Origin: Betaproteobacteria bacterium HGW-Betaproteobacteria-9
GTDB taxonomy: Bacteria; Pseudomonadota; Gammaproteobacteria; Burkholderiales; Burkholderiaceae_C
Reading direction: 5' to 3'
Assembly: GCA_002842215.1 (NCBI GenBank)
Contig: PHCC01000001.1
Coordinates: forward strand, 257,199 to 321,198
DNA: 64,000 nucleotides
The stretch's first letter is position 1; each line of letters begins with the position of its first letter. Both the position numbers and the translations under genes were made by a program. Positions 20,626 to 29,710 of the stretch are shown here, one piece after another. The notes under the pieces are model-generated. The model was not told where the DNA came from. It searched no databases and saw only the letters and a list, made by a program, of their open reading frames with translations.

Positions 20626-22920
20626 TCAGCGGCGCCCTTTGCGAACCTTGCCCGCGGAGGGCCGCGCATTGCCCCGTGCGGACTTTTTGCTCGCCGCACG
20701 CTTGACCGACGCCTTGACCTCATGCACCAGGGCGTCGGCGGCACTGGCCGGACGGGGTTTTGAAGCCGCTTCGGACGGGCCGTTGCGTCGGGCTTTCCCA
20801 CCGCGTCCGGTGGAGGCCTCCCCATCGCCCGCAGCGCCCGTCTTGTCGCGCATCGCACGCAGCAGCAGATCGTCTTCACCGGTGACCAGACGGAAGTCGA
20901 TGCGGCGGCCATCCAGGTCCACTCGGCTCACCTGCACCTGCACCCGGGTACCCAGGGCATAGCGGATGCCCGTGCGCTCGCCGCGCAGCTCCTGACGCGC
21001 TTCGTCGAACCGGAAGTACTCGCCACCCAGCTCGGTGATATGCACAAGGCCCTCGACGTACATCGCATCGAGCGTGACAAACAAGCCAAAACTCGTGACC
21101 GAGCTCACCACACCGCTGAACTCCTCACCCAGGTGCTCGCGCATGTACTTGCACTTGAGCCAGGCTTCCACGTCACGACTGGCCTCGTCAGCCCGTCGCT
21201 CGTTGGCGCTGCAATGCAGACCCGCCGCCTGCCAGGCGAGGGTGTCGGCGGAGATTTTTTTCACCGGTTCACCGGCCACCGGCGGCTTGGCGCGACTGGC
21301 CAGGCGCTTGCTGAGCTTGGCGTGCGCTTCACCCGGCGTCGGCAGGGCCGGCAACTGGTAGCGCTGCTGGGCTAGGATGGCCTTGATCACGCGGTGCACC
21401 AGCAGATCGGGATAGCGCCGGATCGGGCTGGTGAAGTGGGTGTAGGCGTCGAACGCGAGACCAAAGTGGCCCTGGTTCATGGGCGTGTAGATCGCCTGCT
21501 GCATGGAGCGCAGCAGCATGGTGTGGATCTGTTGCGCCTCGGGCCTATCCTTGGTCGCTGCGGCGATCTGCTGGAACTCGGCCGGTTGCGGGTTGTCGCT
21601 GATGGTCTGCGATACGCCCATGGCCTTGAGGTAGTTGCGCAGGATGTCCTGCTTCTCCGGCGTCGGACCTTCGTGAACGCGGAACAGGCCCACGTGTTTG
21701 CCCTGGCTGATGAAATCGGCCGAACAGACGTTGGCCGCCAGCATGGCCTCCTCGATCAGCTTGTGCGCATCGTTGCGGGTCCGCGGAACGATTTTCTCGA
21801 TGCGCCCCGATTCGTCGCACACGATCTGGGTCTCGGTGGTCTCGAAGTCCACCGCTCCGCGGGCATTGCGCGCGGTCAGCAAGGCGCGGTACACATCGTG
21901 CAGGCTCAACAGATAGGGAATCAGTGGCTTGCGTTGCGCCGCCTCCGGCCCGCGCGTGTTTTGCAGAATGGCCGCCACCTCGGTGTAGGTGAACCGCGCA
22001 TGGCTGAACATCACCGCCGGGTAGAACTGGTAGGCATGCACCTCGCCCTTGGCGTTGACCAGCATGTCGCAGACCATGCACAGGCGCTCCACGCCCGGGT
22101 TCAACGAACAGAGGCCGTTGGAGAGCTTCTCCGGCAGCATGGGAATCACGCGGCGCGGGAAGTACACCGAGGTCGCGCGGTCGTAGGCATCGATGTCGAT
22201 GGCCGAACCGGTCTGCACGTAGTGGCTCACATCGGCAATGGCCACCAGCAGGCGCCAGCCCTTGCCCCGACCCACTTTGGCCGGTTCGCAATACACGGCG
22301 TCATCGAAGTCGCGGGCGTCTTCGCCGTCAATGGTGACGAGAGGCACATCACGCAGATCGACGCGGTTCTTGTGATCGCTGGAGCGCACATGGTCCGGCA
22401 ACGCCCGCGCCTGGGCGGTGGTCGCTTCAGAGAACTCATGCGGCACCCCGTACTTGCGCACCGCGATTTCGATTTCCATGCCCGGGTCGTCAATCTCCCC
22501 CAGCACCTCTTTCACGCGGCCGACCGGCTGTCCGTACAAGGCGGGCGGCTCGGTCAGTTCGACCACCACCACCTGCCCCGGCTTGGCCGAGCCCGTGGCG
22601 CCTTTGGGAATCAACACGTCTTGCCCATAGCGCTTGTCTTCGGGCGCAACGAGCCAGACACCACTCTCCTGCAGCAGACGGCCGATGATGGGCGACTTCG
22701 AGCGTTCGATGATCTCCGTCACCCGGCCTTCGGGTCGGCCCTTGCGGTCCTGGCGCACGATGCGCGCCTTCACGCGGTCCTTGTGCAACACCGCCCGCAT
22801 CTCGTTGGAAGGCAGATAGATGTCGGCCTGTCCATCGTCGCGGACCACAAAGCCATGACCGTCACGATGACCGGACACGACACCTTCAAATTCGGCCAGC
22901 AGGCTATTTTTTTCGTTCAC
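20626..22920 (-). CDS. rnr: Ribonuclease R
   Basis: RNase R is a processive 3'-5' exoribonuclease that degrades structured RNA. The 764-residue protein has cold-shock-type domains (residues 1-190), the RNB catalytic domain with the acidic cluster DGEDARDFDDAVY (about 205-217), an S1 domain (FSGVVSSVTSFGLFVTLD, about 605-690) and a Lys/Arg-rich tail (SVKRAASKKSARG). It starts with GTG and no clear ribosome site. The tRNA-Leu gene lies just upstream in the opposite direction. Confidence 0.96.
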   Translation of the reverse strand: MNEKNSLLAEFEGVVSGHRDGHGFVVRDDGQADIYLPSNEMRAVLHKDRVKARIVRQDRKGRPEGRVTEIIERSKSPIIGRLLQESGVWLVAPEDKRYGQDVLIPKGATGSAKPGQVVVVELTEPPALYGQPVGRVKEVLGEIDDPGMEIEIAVRKYGVPHEFSEATTAQARALPDHVRSSDHKNRVDLRDVPLVTIDGEDARDFDDAVYCEPAKVGRGKGWRLLVAIADVSHYVQTGSAIDIDAYDRATSVYFPRRVIPMLPEKLSNGLCSLNPGVERLCMVCDMLVNAKGEVHAYQFYPAVMFSHARFTYTEVAAILQNTRGPEAAQRKPLIPYLLSLHDVYRALLTARNARGAVDFETTETQIVCDESGRIEKIVPRTRNDAHKLIEEAMLAANVCSADFISQGKHVGLFRVHEGPTPEKQDILRNYLKAMGVSQTISDNPQPAEFQQIAAATKDRPEAQQIHTMLLRSMQQAIYTPMNQGHFGLAFDAYTHFTSPIRRYPDLLVHRVIKAILAQQRYQLPALPTPGEAHAKLSKRLASRAKPPVAGEPVKKISADTLAWQAAGLHCSANERRADEASRDVEAWLKCKYMREHLGEEFSGVVSSVTSFGLFVTLDAMYVEGLVHITELGGEYFRFDEARQELRGERTGIRYALGTRVQVQVSRVDLDGRRIDFRLVTGEDDLLLRAMRDKTGAAGDGEASTGRGGKARRNGPSEAASKPRPASAADALVHEVKASVKRAASKKSARGNARPSAGKVRKGRR

Positions 22921-22943
22921 TTTTTGAGTTCAATTTTTGATGC

Positions 22944-22949
22944 TATACT
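22944..22949 (+). promoter_or_regulatory. -10 box of the tRNA-Leu promoter
   Basis: TATACT sits 18 bases before the mature tRNA 5' end in an AT-rich stretch between the divergent rnr and tRNA genes. A weak -35 (TTTTTG, 22921-22926) is 17 bases away. Predicted start is near 22956. Confidence 0.5.
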
Positions 22950-22966
22950 AGCGTTTTTCCTGAAAT

Positions 22967-23051
<85 letters not shown>

Positions 23052-23058
23052 ATGATAA

Positions 23059-23094
23059 GGGCTTGCAAACGTGATGTTTGCAAGCCCTTTTTTT
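23059..23094 (+). terminator. Rho-independent terminator of tRNA-Leu
   Basis: Perfect 12-bp stem (23059-23070 with 23076-23087), 5-base loop and a seven-T tail, beginning eight bases after the tRNA CCA end. Confidence 0.92.
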
Positions 23095-23114
23095 GTTTTT
23101 CCGAACGGAAAAAC
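23095..23114. repeat. Perfect inverted repeat between tRNA-Leu and rimO
   Basis: GTTTTTCCG and CGGAAAAAC are separated by two bases and directly follow the tRNA terminator. Function unknown; possibly a back-up terminator core or protein-binding palindrome. Confidence 0.5.
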
Positions 23115-23118
23115 AATG

Positions 23119-23147
23119 AAGCCGGCACGCACACAGCGCGCCGGCTT
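23119..23147 (-). terminator. Likely terminator of rimO
   Basis: AAGCCGGC (23119-23126) pairs with GCCGGCTT (23140-23147) across a 13-base loop, 74 bases after the rimO stop. On the rimO strand a T-rich stretch follows (CATTGTTTTTCC); on the plus strand TTTT follows as well, so it may act in both directions. Confidence 0.5.
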
Positions 23148-23220
23148 TTCACTTTCAGATCCTGGGTTTCATGACTGACCACCTGACGGTGATCAGTGCG
23201 GCATGCCGACACGACAACGG

Positions 23221-24606
23221 TCAAAACGGCACCGCCAGCAAGTCGTGCCCCTCTGCGGCCACGATGCGCGCCTTGGTGAATTCACCCACTTTCAGCGTCT
23301 TGCTGATCTTCTCGGGCGGCAGCAACCGCACCACGCCGTCGATTTCCGGCGCATCGGCATAACTGCGGCCCACACCGCCCTTCTTGCCCATGCCGGGCGC
23401 CGAATCCACCAGCACCTGCATGGTCGCACCCACCCGCTGGCGCAGCTTGTCCGCTGAAACCGCCTCAGCCACCGCCATGAAACGCGCACGGCGCTCCTCG
23501 CGCAGTACATCGGGCACCGGGTCGGCCAGCGCATTCGCCGCCGCACCGTTCACTGGTGAATAGGCAAAACAACCCGCGCGATCAATGCGGGCTTCCTGCA
23601 CGAAATCCAGCAGATGCTGGAATTCGGCTTCGGTCTCGCCGGGGAAGCCGGCAATGAAAGTGCTGCGCACCACGATCTCCGGACACAGCTCGCGCCAGCG
23701 CGCGATGCGCTCCAGATTGCGCTCGCCGCTGGCTGGGCGCTTCATGCGCTTGAGCACGTCGGGGTGGCTGTGCTGCAGCGGAACGTCCAGGTACGGCAGG
23801 CACAGGCCTTCGGCCATCAAGGGAACGATGTCATCCACATGCGGGTACGGGTACACATAGTGCAGGCGGACCCAGGCACCAAAGCCCTTGGCCAGTTCGC
23901 CCAGCGAGCGCACCAGGTCGAACATGCGCGTCTTGACCGGCTTGCCGTCCCAGAACCCGGTTCGGTACTGCACATCCACCCCGTAGGCCGAGGTGTCCTG
24001 GCTCACCACCAACAACTCCTTGACACCCGCTTCGAACAGCTTGCGTGCCTCGGTCAGCACATCGCCGATCGGTCGGCTCACCAGATCACCGCGCATGGAC
24101 GGGATGATGCAGAAGGTGCAGCGGTGGTTGCAGCCTTCGCTGATCTTCAGGTAAGCGTAATGGCGCGGCGTGAGCTTGATACCCTGCGCAGGCACCAGAT
24201 CGACAAACGGGTCGTGCGGCTTGGGCAGGTGCAGGTGCACCGCCTCCATCACCTCGTGGGTGGCGTGCGGACCGGTCACGGCCAGCACGCTCGGATGCAT
24301 CTGCTGCACCATGTTGCCGCCGCCATCGGCCTCTCTGGCGCCCAGGCACCCGGTCACGATCACCTTGCCGTTCTCGGCAAGTGCTTCGCCAATCGTGTCC
24401 AGGCTTTCCCTCACCGCATCGTCAATGAAACCGCAGGTGTTCACGATCACCAGATCGGCACCGGCAAAGGTCTTGGAGGTCTGGTAACCCTCAGCGCTGA
24501 GCTGCGTGAGGATCAGTTCGGAATCGGTCAGTGCCTTGGGACAACCCAAGCTCACAAAACCGACCTTGGGCGCCGCGGCGCCCGGGGTGGCAACAGTTTC
24601 AGTCAT
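23221..24606 (-). CDS. rimO: Ribosomal protein S12 methylthiotransferase RimO
   Basis: RimO is a radical-SAM enzyme that adds a methylthio group to an aspartate of ribosomal protein S12. The 461 residues show the three expected domains: UPF0004 with Cys22, Cys58 and Cys87 for one 4Fe-4S cluster (VSLGCPKAL identifies RimO rather than MiaB), radical SAM with CNHRCTFC (Cys159, 163, 166) and a C-terminal TRAM domain. ATG start at 24606. It follows phaR by 44 bases on the same strand, but shared transcription is unproven. Confidence 0.96.
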   Translation of the reverse strand: MTETVATPGAAAPKVGFVSLGCPKALTDSELILTQLSAEGYQTSKTFAGADLVIVNTCGFIDDAVRESLDTIGEALAENGKVIVTGCLGAREADGGGNMVQQMHPSVLAVTGPHATHEVMEAVHLHLPKPHDPFVDLVPAQGIKLTPRHYAYLKISEGCNHRCTFCIIPSMRGDLVSRPIGDVLTEARKLFEAGVKELLVVSQDTSAYGVDVQYRTGFWDGKPVKTRMFDLVRSLGELAKGFGAWVRLHYVYPYPHVDDIVPLMAEGLCLPYLDVPLQHSHPDVLKRMKRPASGERNLERIARWRELCPEIVVRSTFIAGFPGETEAEFQHLLDFVQEARIDRAGCFAYSPVNGAAANALADPVPDVLREERRARFMAVAEAVSADKLRQRVGATMQVLVDSAPGMGKKGGVGRSYADAPEIDGVVRLLPPEKISKTLKVGEFTKARIVAAEGHDLLAVPF

Positions 24607-24650
24607 GGCCCGATTGTCTCAGACCCGGCTCGGAAGAACAGGTGACCGTG

Positions 24651-25193
24651 TCAGCGCTTGAGACCGAGTGCGGCCAGCATCTGCTCGCTGTTCTTCTGCA
24701 TCTGCTCCTGCATCTGCGTGAACGCGCTGCGCGACTGCTCCATGTAGGTGCCCATCATGCCCTGCATCATGGGTGACTGCACGTTGGTGAACTGCTTCCA
24801 GACTTCGGGGTTCAGGCCCTTCGTCTGCTCGGTCATCTTGTTCTGCAGATCCATGAAGATCTGCACGTTCTTCTCCAGATACGAGCCCATGAAGTCCTGC
24901 ATGGCGTGACCGTAGAAGCGGATGATGTTGGCCAGCACCTGCTCGGTGAAGATGGGCACGCCCGCGGTTTCTTCTTCCAGAATGATCTGCAGCAGGATGC
25001 TGCGGGTCAGGTCGTCATTGGTCTTGGCGTCTCGCACCACAAAGTGCTCGTTGTCCATCACCAGCGCCTTGACCTCGGCCAGCGTGATGTAGGACGAGGT
25101 ATCGGTGTCATACAGACGCCGATTGGGGTATTTCTTGATGATGCGCAAGACGCCCGGGTTGGCGCTGCTGGCTTCGGCCTTGCTTTTTTGCAC
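24651..25193 (-). CDS. phaR: Polyhydroxyalkanoate synthesis repressor PhaR
   Basis: PhaR binds both DNA and PHA granules and represses phasin genes until polymer forms. The 180-residue protein has the PHB_acc_N DNA-binding domain (RIIKKYPNRRLYDTDTSSYITL, residues 17-75) and the following PHB_acc domain (FYGHAMQDFMGSYLEKNVQIF), then a Met/Gln-rich helical tail (MQEQMQKNSEQM). The start is GTG. With the hydroxybutyrate dehydrogenase 3.7 kb away it indicates a PHB-storing organism. Confidence 0.95.
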   Translation of the reverse strand: MQKSKAEASSANPGVLRIIKKYPNRRLYDTDTSSYITLAEVKALVMDNEHFVVRDAKTNDDLTRSILLQIILEEETAGVPIFTEQVLANIIRFYGHAMQDFMGSYLEKNVQIFMDLQNKMTEQTKGLNPEVWKQFTNVQSPMMQGMMGTYMEQSRSAFTQMQEQMQKNSEQMLAALGLKR

Positions 25194-25344
25194 TGCTGGA
25201 CTTTCAGAATGGGAGCAGCTCGGGAACCAGAGCTGGTCAGAGCATACGGCACATTCTAGGAACCCATCCTGACAACTGTCTGCATGGGTTTACCCTGTGG
25301 GCTACCGCGACGCCCGGCGCTGCAATCGAGCGCATTCTGAACAC

Positions 25345-25376
25345 AAAAAAAGGCCAGACGTTACCGTCAGGCCTTT
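25345..25376 (-). terminator. Rho-independent terminator of tRNA-Val
   Basis: A 12-bp stem with one mismatch (25349-25360 with 25365-25376), 4-base loop, and on the reverse strand a run of six to seven T. It lies 18 bases after the tRNA 3' end. Confidence 0.85.
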
Positions 25377-25394
25377 GATGCATCGGAAAAGGTT

Positions 25395-25471
25395 TGGTAG
25401 GCGCGATTGGACTCGAACCAACGACCCCCACCATGTCAAGGTGGTGCTCTAACCAGCTGAGCTACGCGCCT
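25395..25471 (-). tRNA. tRNA-Val (anticodon GAC)
   Basis: A 77-base tRNA on the reverse strand with encoded CCA. Acceptor AGGCGCG pairs with CGCGCCT; D-arm TAGCTCAGCTGGTTAGAGC; anticodon stem CCACC/GGTGG encloses TTGACAT, anticodon GAC; T-arm has GGTTCGAGTCC. Flanked by its own promoter and terminator. Confidence 0.97.
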
Positions 25472-25492
25472 ACAAACTGTCCGAAGCCTCGC

Positions 25493-25498
25493 AGTATA
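25493..25498 (-). promoter_or_regulatory. Extended -10 box of the tRNA-Val promoter
   Basis: The reverse strand reads TGC-TATACT about 21 bases before the mature tRNA, an extended -10 element. No clear -35 is visible at 17 bases. Confidence 0.5.
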
Positions 25499-25530
25499 GC
25501 AGCTTTACGGGCGATTTTTGCCTGCCTGCA

Positions 25531-27855
25531 TCATTTTCGGCGCACCACGCGAACACCAGCCACATCACCCACCACCGCCATCGCTCTTGCCACCTGGCGG
25601 GAGTCGAGTACCTCGATGGTGAAGGTCATCCACGCAACGCCTCTGACCGACTGGGTCTGCACACCGATCACGTTCATTTTTTCGCGAGCAAACACTTCGG
25701 AAATGTCGCGCAGCAAGCCTTGCCGGTCCTGCGCCTCGACCGCCACGTCCACCGGATACACCTCGGCCGAACCATCGCGCCCACCGCCCGTCTGCCCTCC
25801 CCATTGCACCTCGATGACACGGTCCGGGCTCTTGCGTTGCAGGTGCGCGAAGTCACTGCAATCGCTGCGGTGGATGCTCACGCCCTTGCCGCGCGTCACG
25901 AACCCGCAGATGTCGTCTGGCGGGGCAGGTTTGCAGCACTTCGCCAGCTGCGTCATGAGCGAGTCGACCCCCACCACCAGAACGCCGCCCGGCGAAGGGC
26001 CAGTGCGCTTGCGCGGTTTCTTCAACCAGGCCAGTTCTTCGGCCGGTTCGGTCGGTTCGGCCGGTCGCAGATGTGTTTCGATCGCACGCAGCGAAAGCTC
26101 GTCCTTCCCGACCTGCTCAAACAGCGCCTGCGCTGACGCCAGGCCCATGGCCGAGGCCAGGTCGTCAAACTTGAGCGCCGTGCGGCCCTCGCGCTGCAGC
26201 AGCTTTTCAACCGCGTCGCGGCCTCTGGCGATGGTTTCTTCCATGGCCAGGGCATTGAACCAGGCCCGCACCTTGCTCTTGGCCCGGTGGCTGACCAGGT
26301 AGCCCAAATCGGCGTTGAGCCAGTCCCGCGACGGCCCGCCTTCCTTGGCCGCGGTGATCTCCACCGTCTGCCCGTTTTGCAGCGGCGTGTTCAGCGTGAC
26401 CATGGCGCCGTCGACACGGGCGCCCCGGCAACGGTGACCCAGGTTCGTGTGCACGGTGTAGGCGAAGTCCACAGCGGTGGCACCCTGGGGCAACTCCACG
26501 ATCGCGGCATCGGGCGTCAGCACATAGATGCGGTCGTCGAACAGACCCTTGGCACTGCCGCTGAGGTCGCGTTCCCAGGCCAGCAGCTGGCGCAGCACGG
26601 CGATCTTGGCGTCGTATTCCGAACTCGCCGAAACGCCCGCATACCCTTTCGCGCCCGCTTCCTTGTAGGCCCAGTGCGCAGCGACGCCGTGCTCGGCGTG
26701 GTCGTGCATGGCCTGGGAACGGATCTGGATTTCAAACGCCCTGCCTTGTTCGTCGCGCACCACGGTGTGCAGCGACTGGTAGCCGTTGGGTTTGGGCTTG
26801 GCGATGTAGTCGTCAAACTCCTCGGCCACCGGCTTGAAGTGCGCGTGCACCAGCGCCAGCACACCGTAGCAGTCGTCGGTCTGTGGAACCACCACCCGTA
26901 GCGCACGGATGTCGAACACCTGGTCAAAATCGAGCGCCTTGCCCCGCATCTTCTTGACGATGCTGTAGATGTGCTTGGGCCGACCCTCCACCGAAGCCTG
27001 TATGCCCTGGCGCTGAAGGTCCTGCTCCAGCTGCTGGCGGACCTGTTCTACGTGCGCTTCACGCTCGGCACGCTTCTCGTCCAGCAGGCGGGCGACCTGT
27101 TTGTAGGTGTGAGGCTCCAGGAAACGGAAGGCCAGGTCTTCCATCTCCCACTTGATCTGCCAGATGCCCAGCCGATTGGCCAGCGGCGCAAACACATGCA
27201 GCGACTCGCTGGCCAGCGCCTCGCCCGGGTCACCCTTGCACGCAGCGAAATAGCGCAAAGTCTGCAGCCGAGAGGCCAGCCGCAGCATCACCACGCGCAG
27301 ATCGCGCGAAAAGGCCAGCAGCATCTTGCGCACGTTTTCGGTCTGGCTTGCCGCCAGCTCCGAAACGGGCGCCTTGCCGAGTGACACAACGGGCAAGGCC
27401 TGATCTTGCGCAGCCAGGCGCTCTTCGACCTTCTTGGCTTGCACTTCGGCCGACTTGATGCGCGCCTGATGCTGCAGCTGCACCAGTTTGGTGGTCTCCA
27501 TGGCCAGGGCGGCAAAGTTGTCACCAAAGGCCTTGGCAATCACCTCCTGCGGACGGTTCAGGTACGGACAGGTGTACACCAGATAAACGGCCGCCTGCAT
27601 GGCTTCTGAGCCGCCAATGTCGCTCAGGATGGCCGCCACGGCATCGGCATGGGCCAGGGTGTTTTCGCCGGTATCCAACTGCTCGGAGGCCAGCAGCGGT
27701 TCGGCGAAAGCGCGCGCCCGCGCCAGTGCCTGTGCCTGGTGGGGCAAGCTGTCGGATGTGGCGGCCACGATGGCCGAAGAAGTTCCCAGGCCCGTTGTGG
27801 CCACCTCAGCGGTCGGGGCCCCCACGGGCGGAAAAGTGGCAAGCGAACGTTTCAT
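25531..27855 (-). CDS. relA: (p)ppGpp synthetase RelA
   Basis: RelA makes (p)ppGpp on stalled ribosomes. The 774 residues contain a pseudo-hydrolase region in which the HD metal residues are not seen (ENTLAHADAVAAIL instead of HxxxHD), a synthetase domain with FDIRALRVVV and KPKPNGYQSLHTVV, a TGS domain (IYVLTPDAAIVELPQGATAVDFAY), a zinc-finger-like CCKPAP segment and a C-terminal ACT domain. The degenerate HD region argues for RelA rather than bifunctional SpoT. The hydrolase gene ends 19 bases upstream, suggesting one transcript. Confidence 0.94.
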   Translation of the reverse strand: MKRSLATFPPVGAPTAEVATTGLGTSSAIVAATSDSLPHQAQALARARAFAEPLLASEQLDTGENTLAHADAVAAILSDIGGSEAMQAAVYLVYTCPYLNRPQEVIAKAFGDNFAALAMETTKLVQLQHQARIKSAEVQAKKVEERLAAQDQALPVVSLGKAPVSELAASQTENVRKMLLAFSRDLRVVMLRLASRLQTLRYFAACKGDPGEALASESLHVFAPLANRLGIWQIKWEMEDLAFRFLEPHTYKQVARLLDEKRAEREAHVEQVRQQLEQDLQRQGIQASVEGRPKHIYSIVKKMRGKALDFDQVFDIRALRVVVPQTDDCYGVLALVHAHFKPVAEEFDDYIAKPKPNGYQSLHTVVRDEQGRAFEIQIRSQAMHDHAEHGVAAHWAYKEAGAKGYAGVSASSEYDAKIAVLRQLLAWERDLSGSAKGLFDDRIYVLTPDAAIVELPQGATAVDFAYTVHTNLGHRCRGARVDGAMVTLNTPLQNGQTVEITAAKEGGPSRDWLNADLGYLVSHRAKSKVRAWFNALAMEETIARGRDAVEKLLQREGRTALKFDDLASAMGLASAQALFEQVGKDELSLRAIETHLRPAEPTEPAEELAWLKKPRKRTGPSPGGVLVVGVDSLMTQLAKCCKPAPPDDICGFVTRGKGVSIHRSDCSDFAHLQRKSPDRVIEVQWGGQTGGGRDGSAEVYPVDVAVEAQDRQGLLRDISEVFAREKMNVIGVQTQSVRGVAWMTFTIEVLDSRQVARAMAVVGDVAGVRVVRRK

Positions 27856-27874
27856 TTCAACTCAAAGGGTCGGC

Positions 27875-28798
27875 TCACGCCGCCCACAAAAATTCCTGCA
27901 CCACGGCGACCTGATCGGGGGCCAACAGCGTTGGCGCGTGTCCGACGCCGGCAAATTCAACACAGCGCGCCCGCGGGCCTCTCTGACCCATCTCGGATGC
28001 GGTGGCACGGGTCAGCAGATCGGAGTCGGCGCCTCGCAGCAACAGGGTGGGCACACCGATGGCGTCGTAGAGCGCCCAGAGCGTGCGCTCACCGTCTTGC
28101 ACAAACTGCCGAGCGGCCACCTCTTCCATGCCGGTGGTCATCGCCTTGTAAGGCTGCGCAATGGCAGGGTCGTAGTGCAGCCACCAGCGCCCATCGCGCT
28201 CGCGCAGCATCGGCCGGGAAAAAGCCAGCCATTGGGCTGGTGAGTGAGGACCAAAGCCGGTGGAGATGGACGCCAGGTAAGCCACCGCGTCCTGCTCGCT
28301 GGCGAACGATGGGTTCAGCCCCAGATAGTCGCCGATGCGCTGCAGGGCCGGCCATTCGATCACCGGGCCGACGTCGTTGAGCACCAGCCGGCGCGGTGCC
28401 AGCGCGGGCTGGGCCGCGATCGCCATGCCGATGAGACCGCCCATGCTGGTGCCCACCCAGTCGATCGCGGCGTCGGGAACTTCGGCCCGCATCTGCAGGA
28501 CCAGCGCCGCCAGATCGGCCACGTAGTTGCCCAACTGGTAGGCCATGGGATCGGCCAGCCAGTCGCTGTAACCCCTCCCGGCCACATCGACCGCCAGCAC
28601 GCGCGAGCGCGGTGTCAGCGCCTGCGCCAGCACATCAAAATCACGCCCCTGACGCGAAAGCCCGTGCACACAGATGACAACATGGCGCCCCTGTGCCTCC
28701 GGGTCGGCCGACCAGTCCCAGAAGGCCATGCGGCGCACCCCACCGTCGCGGGCCGCGGGCCCGCTGACTGGCAAAAATCGAAGCTGTGGTGACTGCAT
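27875..28798 (-). CDS. Alpha/beta hydrolase
   Basis: A 307-residue alpha/beta-hydrolase fold protein. HGLSRQGRDFD carries the oxyanion-hole His-Gly; GTSMGG holds the nucleophile Ser118; the acid is probably in LLRGADSDLL and the base is His in GVGHAPTL near residue 285. No signal peptide. Substrate unknown; esterase or lactonase activity is typical. It is immediately upstream of relA and divergent from the hydroxybutyrate dehydrogenase gene, so a role in PHB oligomer breakdown is conceivable but not shown. Confidence 0.88.
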   Translation of the reverse strand: MQSPQLRFLPVSGPAARDGGVRRMAFWDWSADPEAQGRHVVICVHGLSRQGRDFDVLAQALTPRSRVLAVDVAGRGYSDWLADPMAYQLGNYVADLAALVLQMRAEVPDAAIDWVGTSMGGLIGMAIAAQPALAPRRLVLNDVGPVIEWPALQRIGDYLGLNPSFASEQDAVAYLASISTGFGPHSPAQWLAFSRPMLRERDGRWWLHYDPAIAQPYKAMTTGMEEVAARQFVQDGERTLWALYDAIGVPTLLLRGADSDLLTRATASEMGQRGPRARCVEFAGVGHAPTLLAPDQVAVVQEFLWAA

Positions 28799-28877
28799 GA
28801 ACCGGGGCCTTCCCTGTGTCTCCGTGATAATGAATCAGGTGTTTTTCAACCTATCGTAATGGAACAGGAGCTTACCC

Positions 28878-29648
28878 ATGCTTGCCAACAAAACTGCCCT
28901 TGTCACCGGTTCCACCAGCGGCATCGGACTGGGCATCGCCAAAGCGCTCGCGCGCCAGGGCGCCAACATCGTGCTCAACGGTTTTGGCGATGTAGAAGGT
29001 CCGAAAGCCGAGATCCTCGCCTTGGGGGTCCAGGTCGCGTACCACGGTGCCGACATGAGCAAGCCCGCCGAGATTGAAGACATGATGAAGTTCGCCGCCG
29101 AACGGTTCGGGCGGGTGGACATCCTGGTCAACAACGCCGGGATCCAGCACGTGGCGCGGGTTGAAGACTTCCCCGTGGAGAAGTGGGACGCGATCATCGC
29201 GATCAACCTCACCAGCGCCTTCCACGCTTCGCGCCTGGCGATCCCGGCCATGCGCGCGGCCAACTGGGGCCGCATCATCAACGTGGCCTCGGTGCATGGT
29301 CTGGTGGGCTCGGCCGAAAAGTCGGCCTACGTGGCGGCCAAACACGGTGTAGTCGGCCTGACCAAGGTGACGGCCCTGGAAAACGCGGCCTCCGGCGTGA
29401 CCTGCAACGCGATCTGCCCGGGCTGGGTGCTCACGCCGCTGGTGCAGAAACAGGTGGACGCCAAGGCGGTTGCGCTGGGCGTTACGAATGAGGAAGCGAA
29501 GAACGTCTTGCTGGGCGAAAAAGAGCCTTCGATGCAGTTCACCACCCCGGAAGAGCTGGGTGAACTGGCCGTCTTTTTCTGTTCGCCCGCGGGCAACAAC
29601 GTGCGCGGCGTGGCCTGGAACATGGACGGTGGCTGGGTGGCGCAATAA
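28878..29648 (+). CDS. bdhA: 3-hydroxybutyrate dehydrogenase
   Basis: Oxidises D-3-hydroxybutyrate from PHB breakdown to acetoacetate with NAD+. The 256-residue classical SDR has the TGSTSGIG nucleotide motif (residues 10-17), NNAG (85-88), catalytic Ser138, Tyr151 and Lys155. The specific features HGLVGSAEKSAYVAAKHG and the long C-terminal lid match known BDHs rather than FabG. An AGGAG ribosome site lies nine bases before the ATG. Single transcription unit, ended by a bidirectional hairpin. Confidence 0.93.
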   Translation: MLANKTALVTGSTSGIGLGIAKALARQGANIVLNGFGDVEGPKAEILALGVQVAYHGADMSKPAEIEDMMKFAAERFGRVDILVNNAGIQHVARVEDFPVEKWDAIIAINLTSAFHASRLAIPAMRAANWGRIINVASVHGLVGSAEKSAYVAAKHGVVGLTKVTALENAASGVTCNAICPGWVLTPLVQKQVDAKAVALGVTNEEAKNVLLGEKEPSMQFTTPEELGELAVFFCSPAGNNVRGVAWNMDGGWVAQ

Positions 29649-29666
29649 CACGCAAACAACGCGAAA

Positions 29667-29693
29667 CAAAAGGCCCGCCATGCGAGCCTTTTG
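29667..29693. terminator. Bidirectional terminator between bdhA and the SIMPL gene
   Basis: CAAAAGGC (29667-29674) pairs with GCCTTTTG (29686-29693), extended inside by three more pairs after one mismatch, with a 3-base loop. It sits between two convergent genes, and the A/T ends of the stem supply short U-runs on both strands. Confidence 0.6.
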
Positions 29694-29710
29694 CCTGGGA
29701 GAAGCGCTAC

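Noticed and set aside
25531..27855. Bifunctional SpoT instead of RelA
   Set aside because: The HD hydrolase residues are not visible in the N-terminal region, and the synthetase segment FDIRALRVVV follows the RelA pattern.
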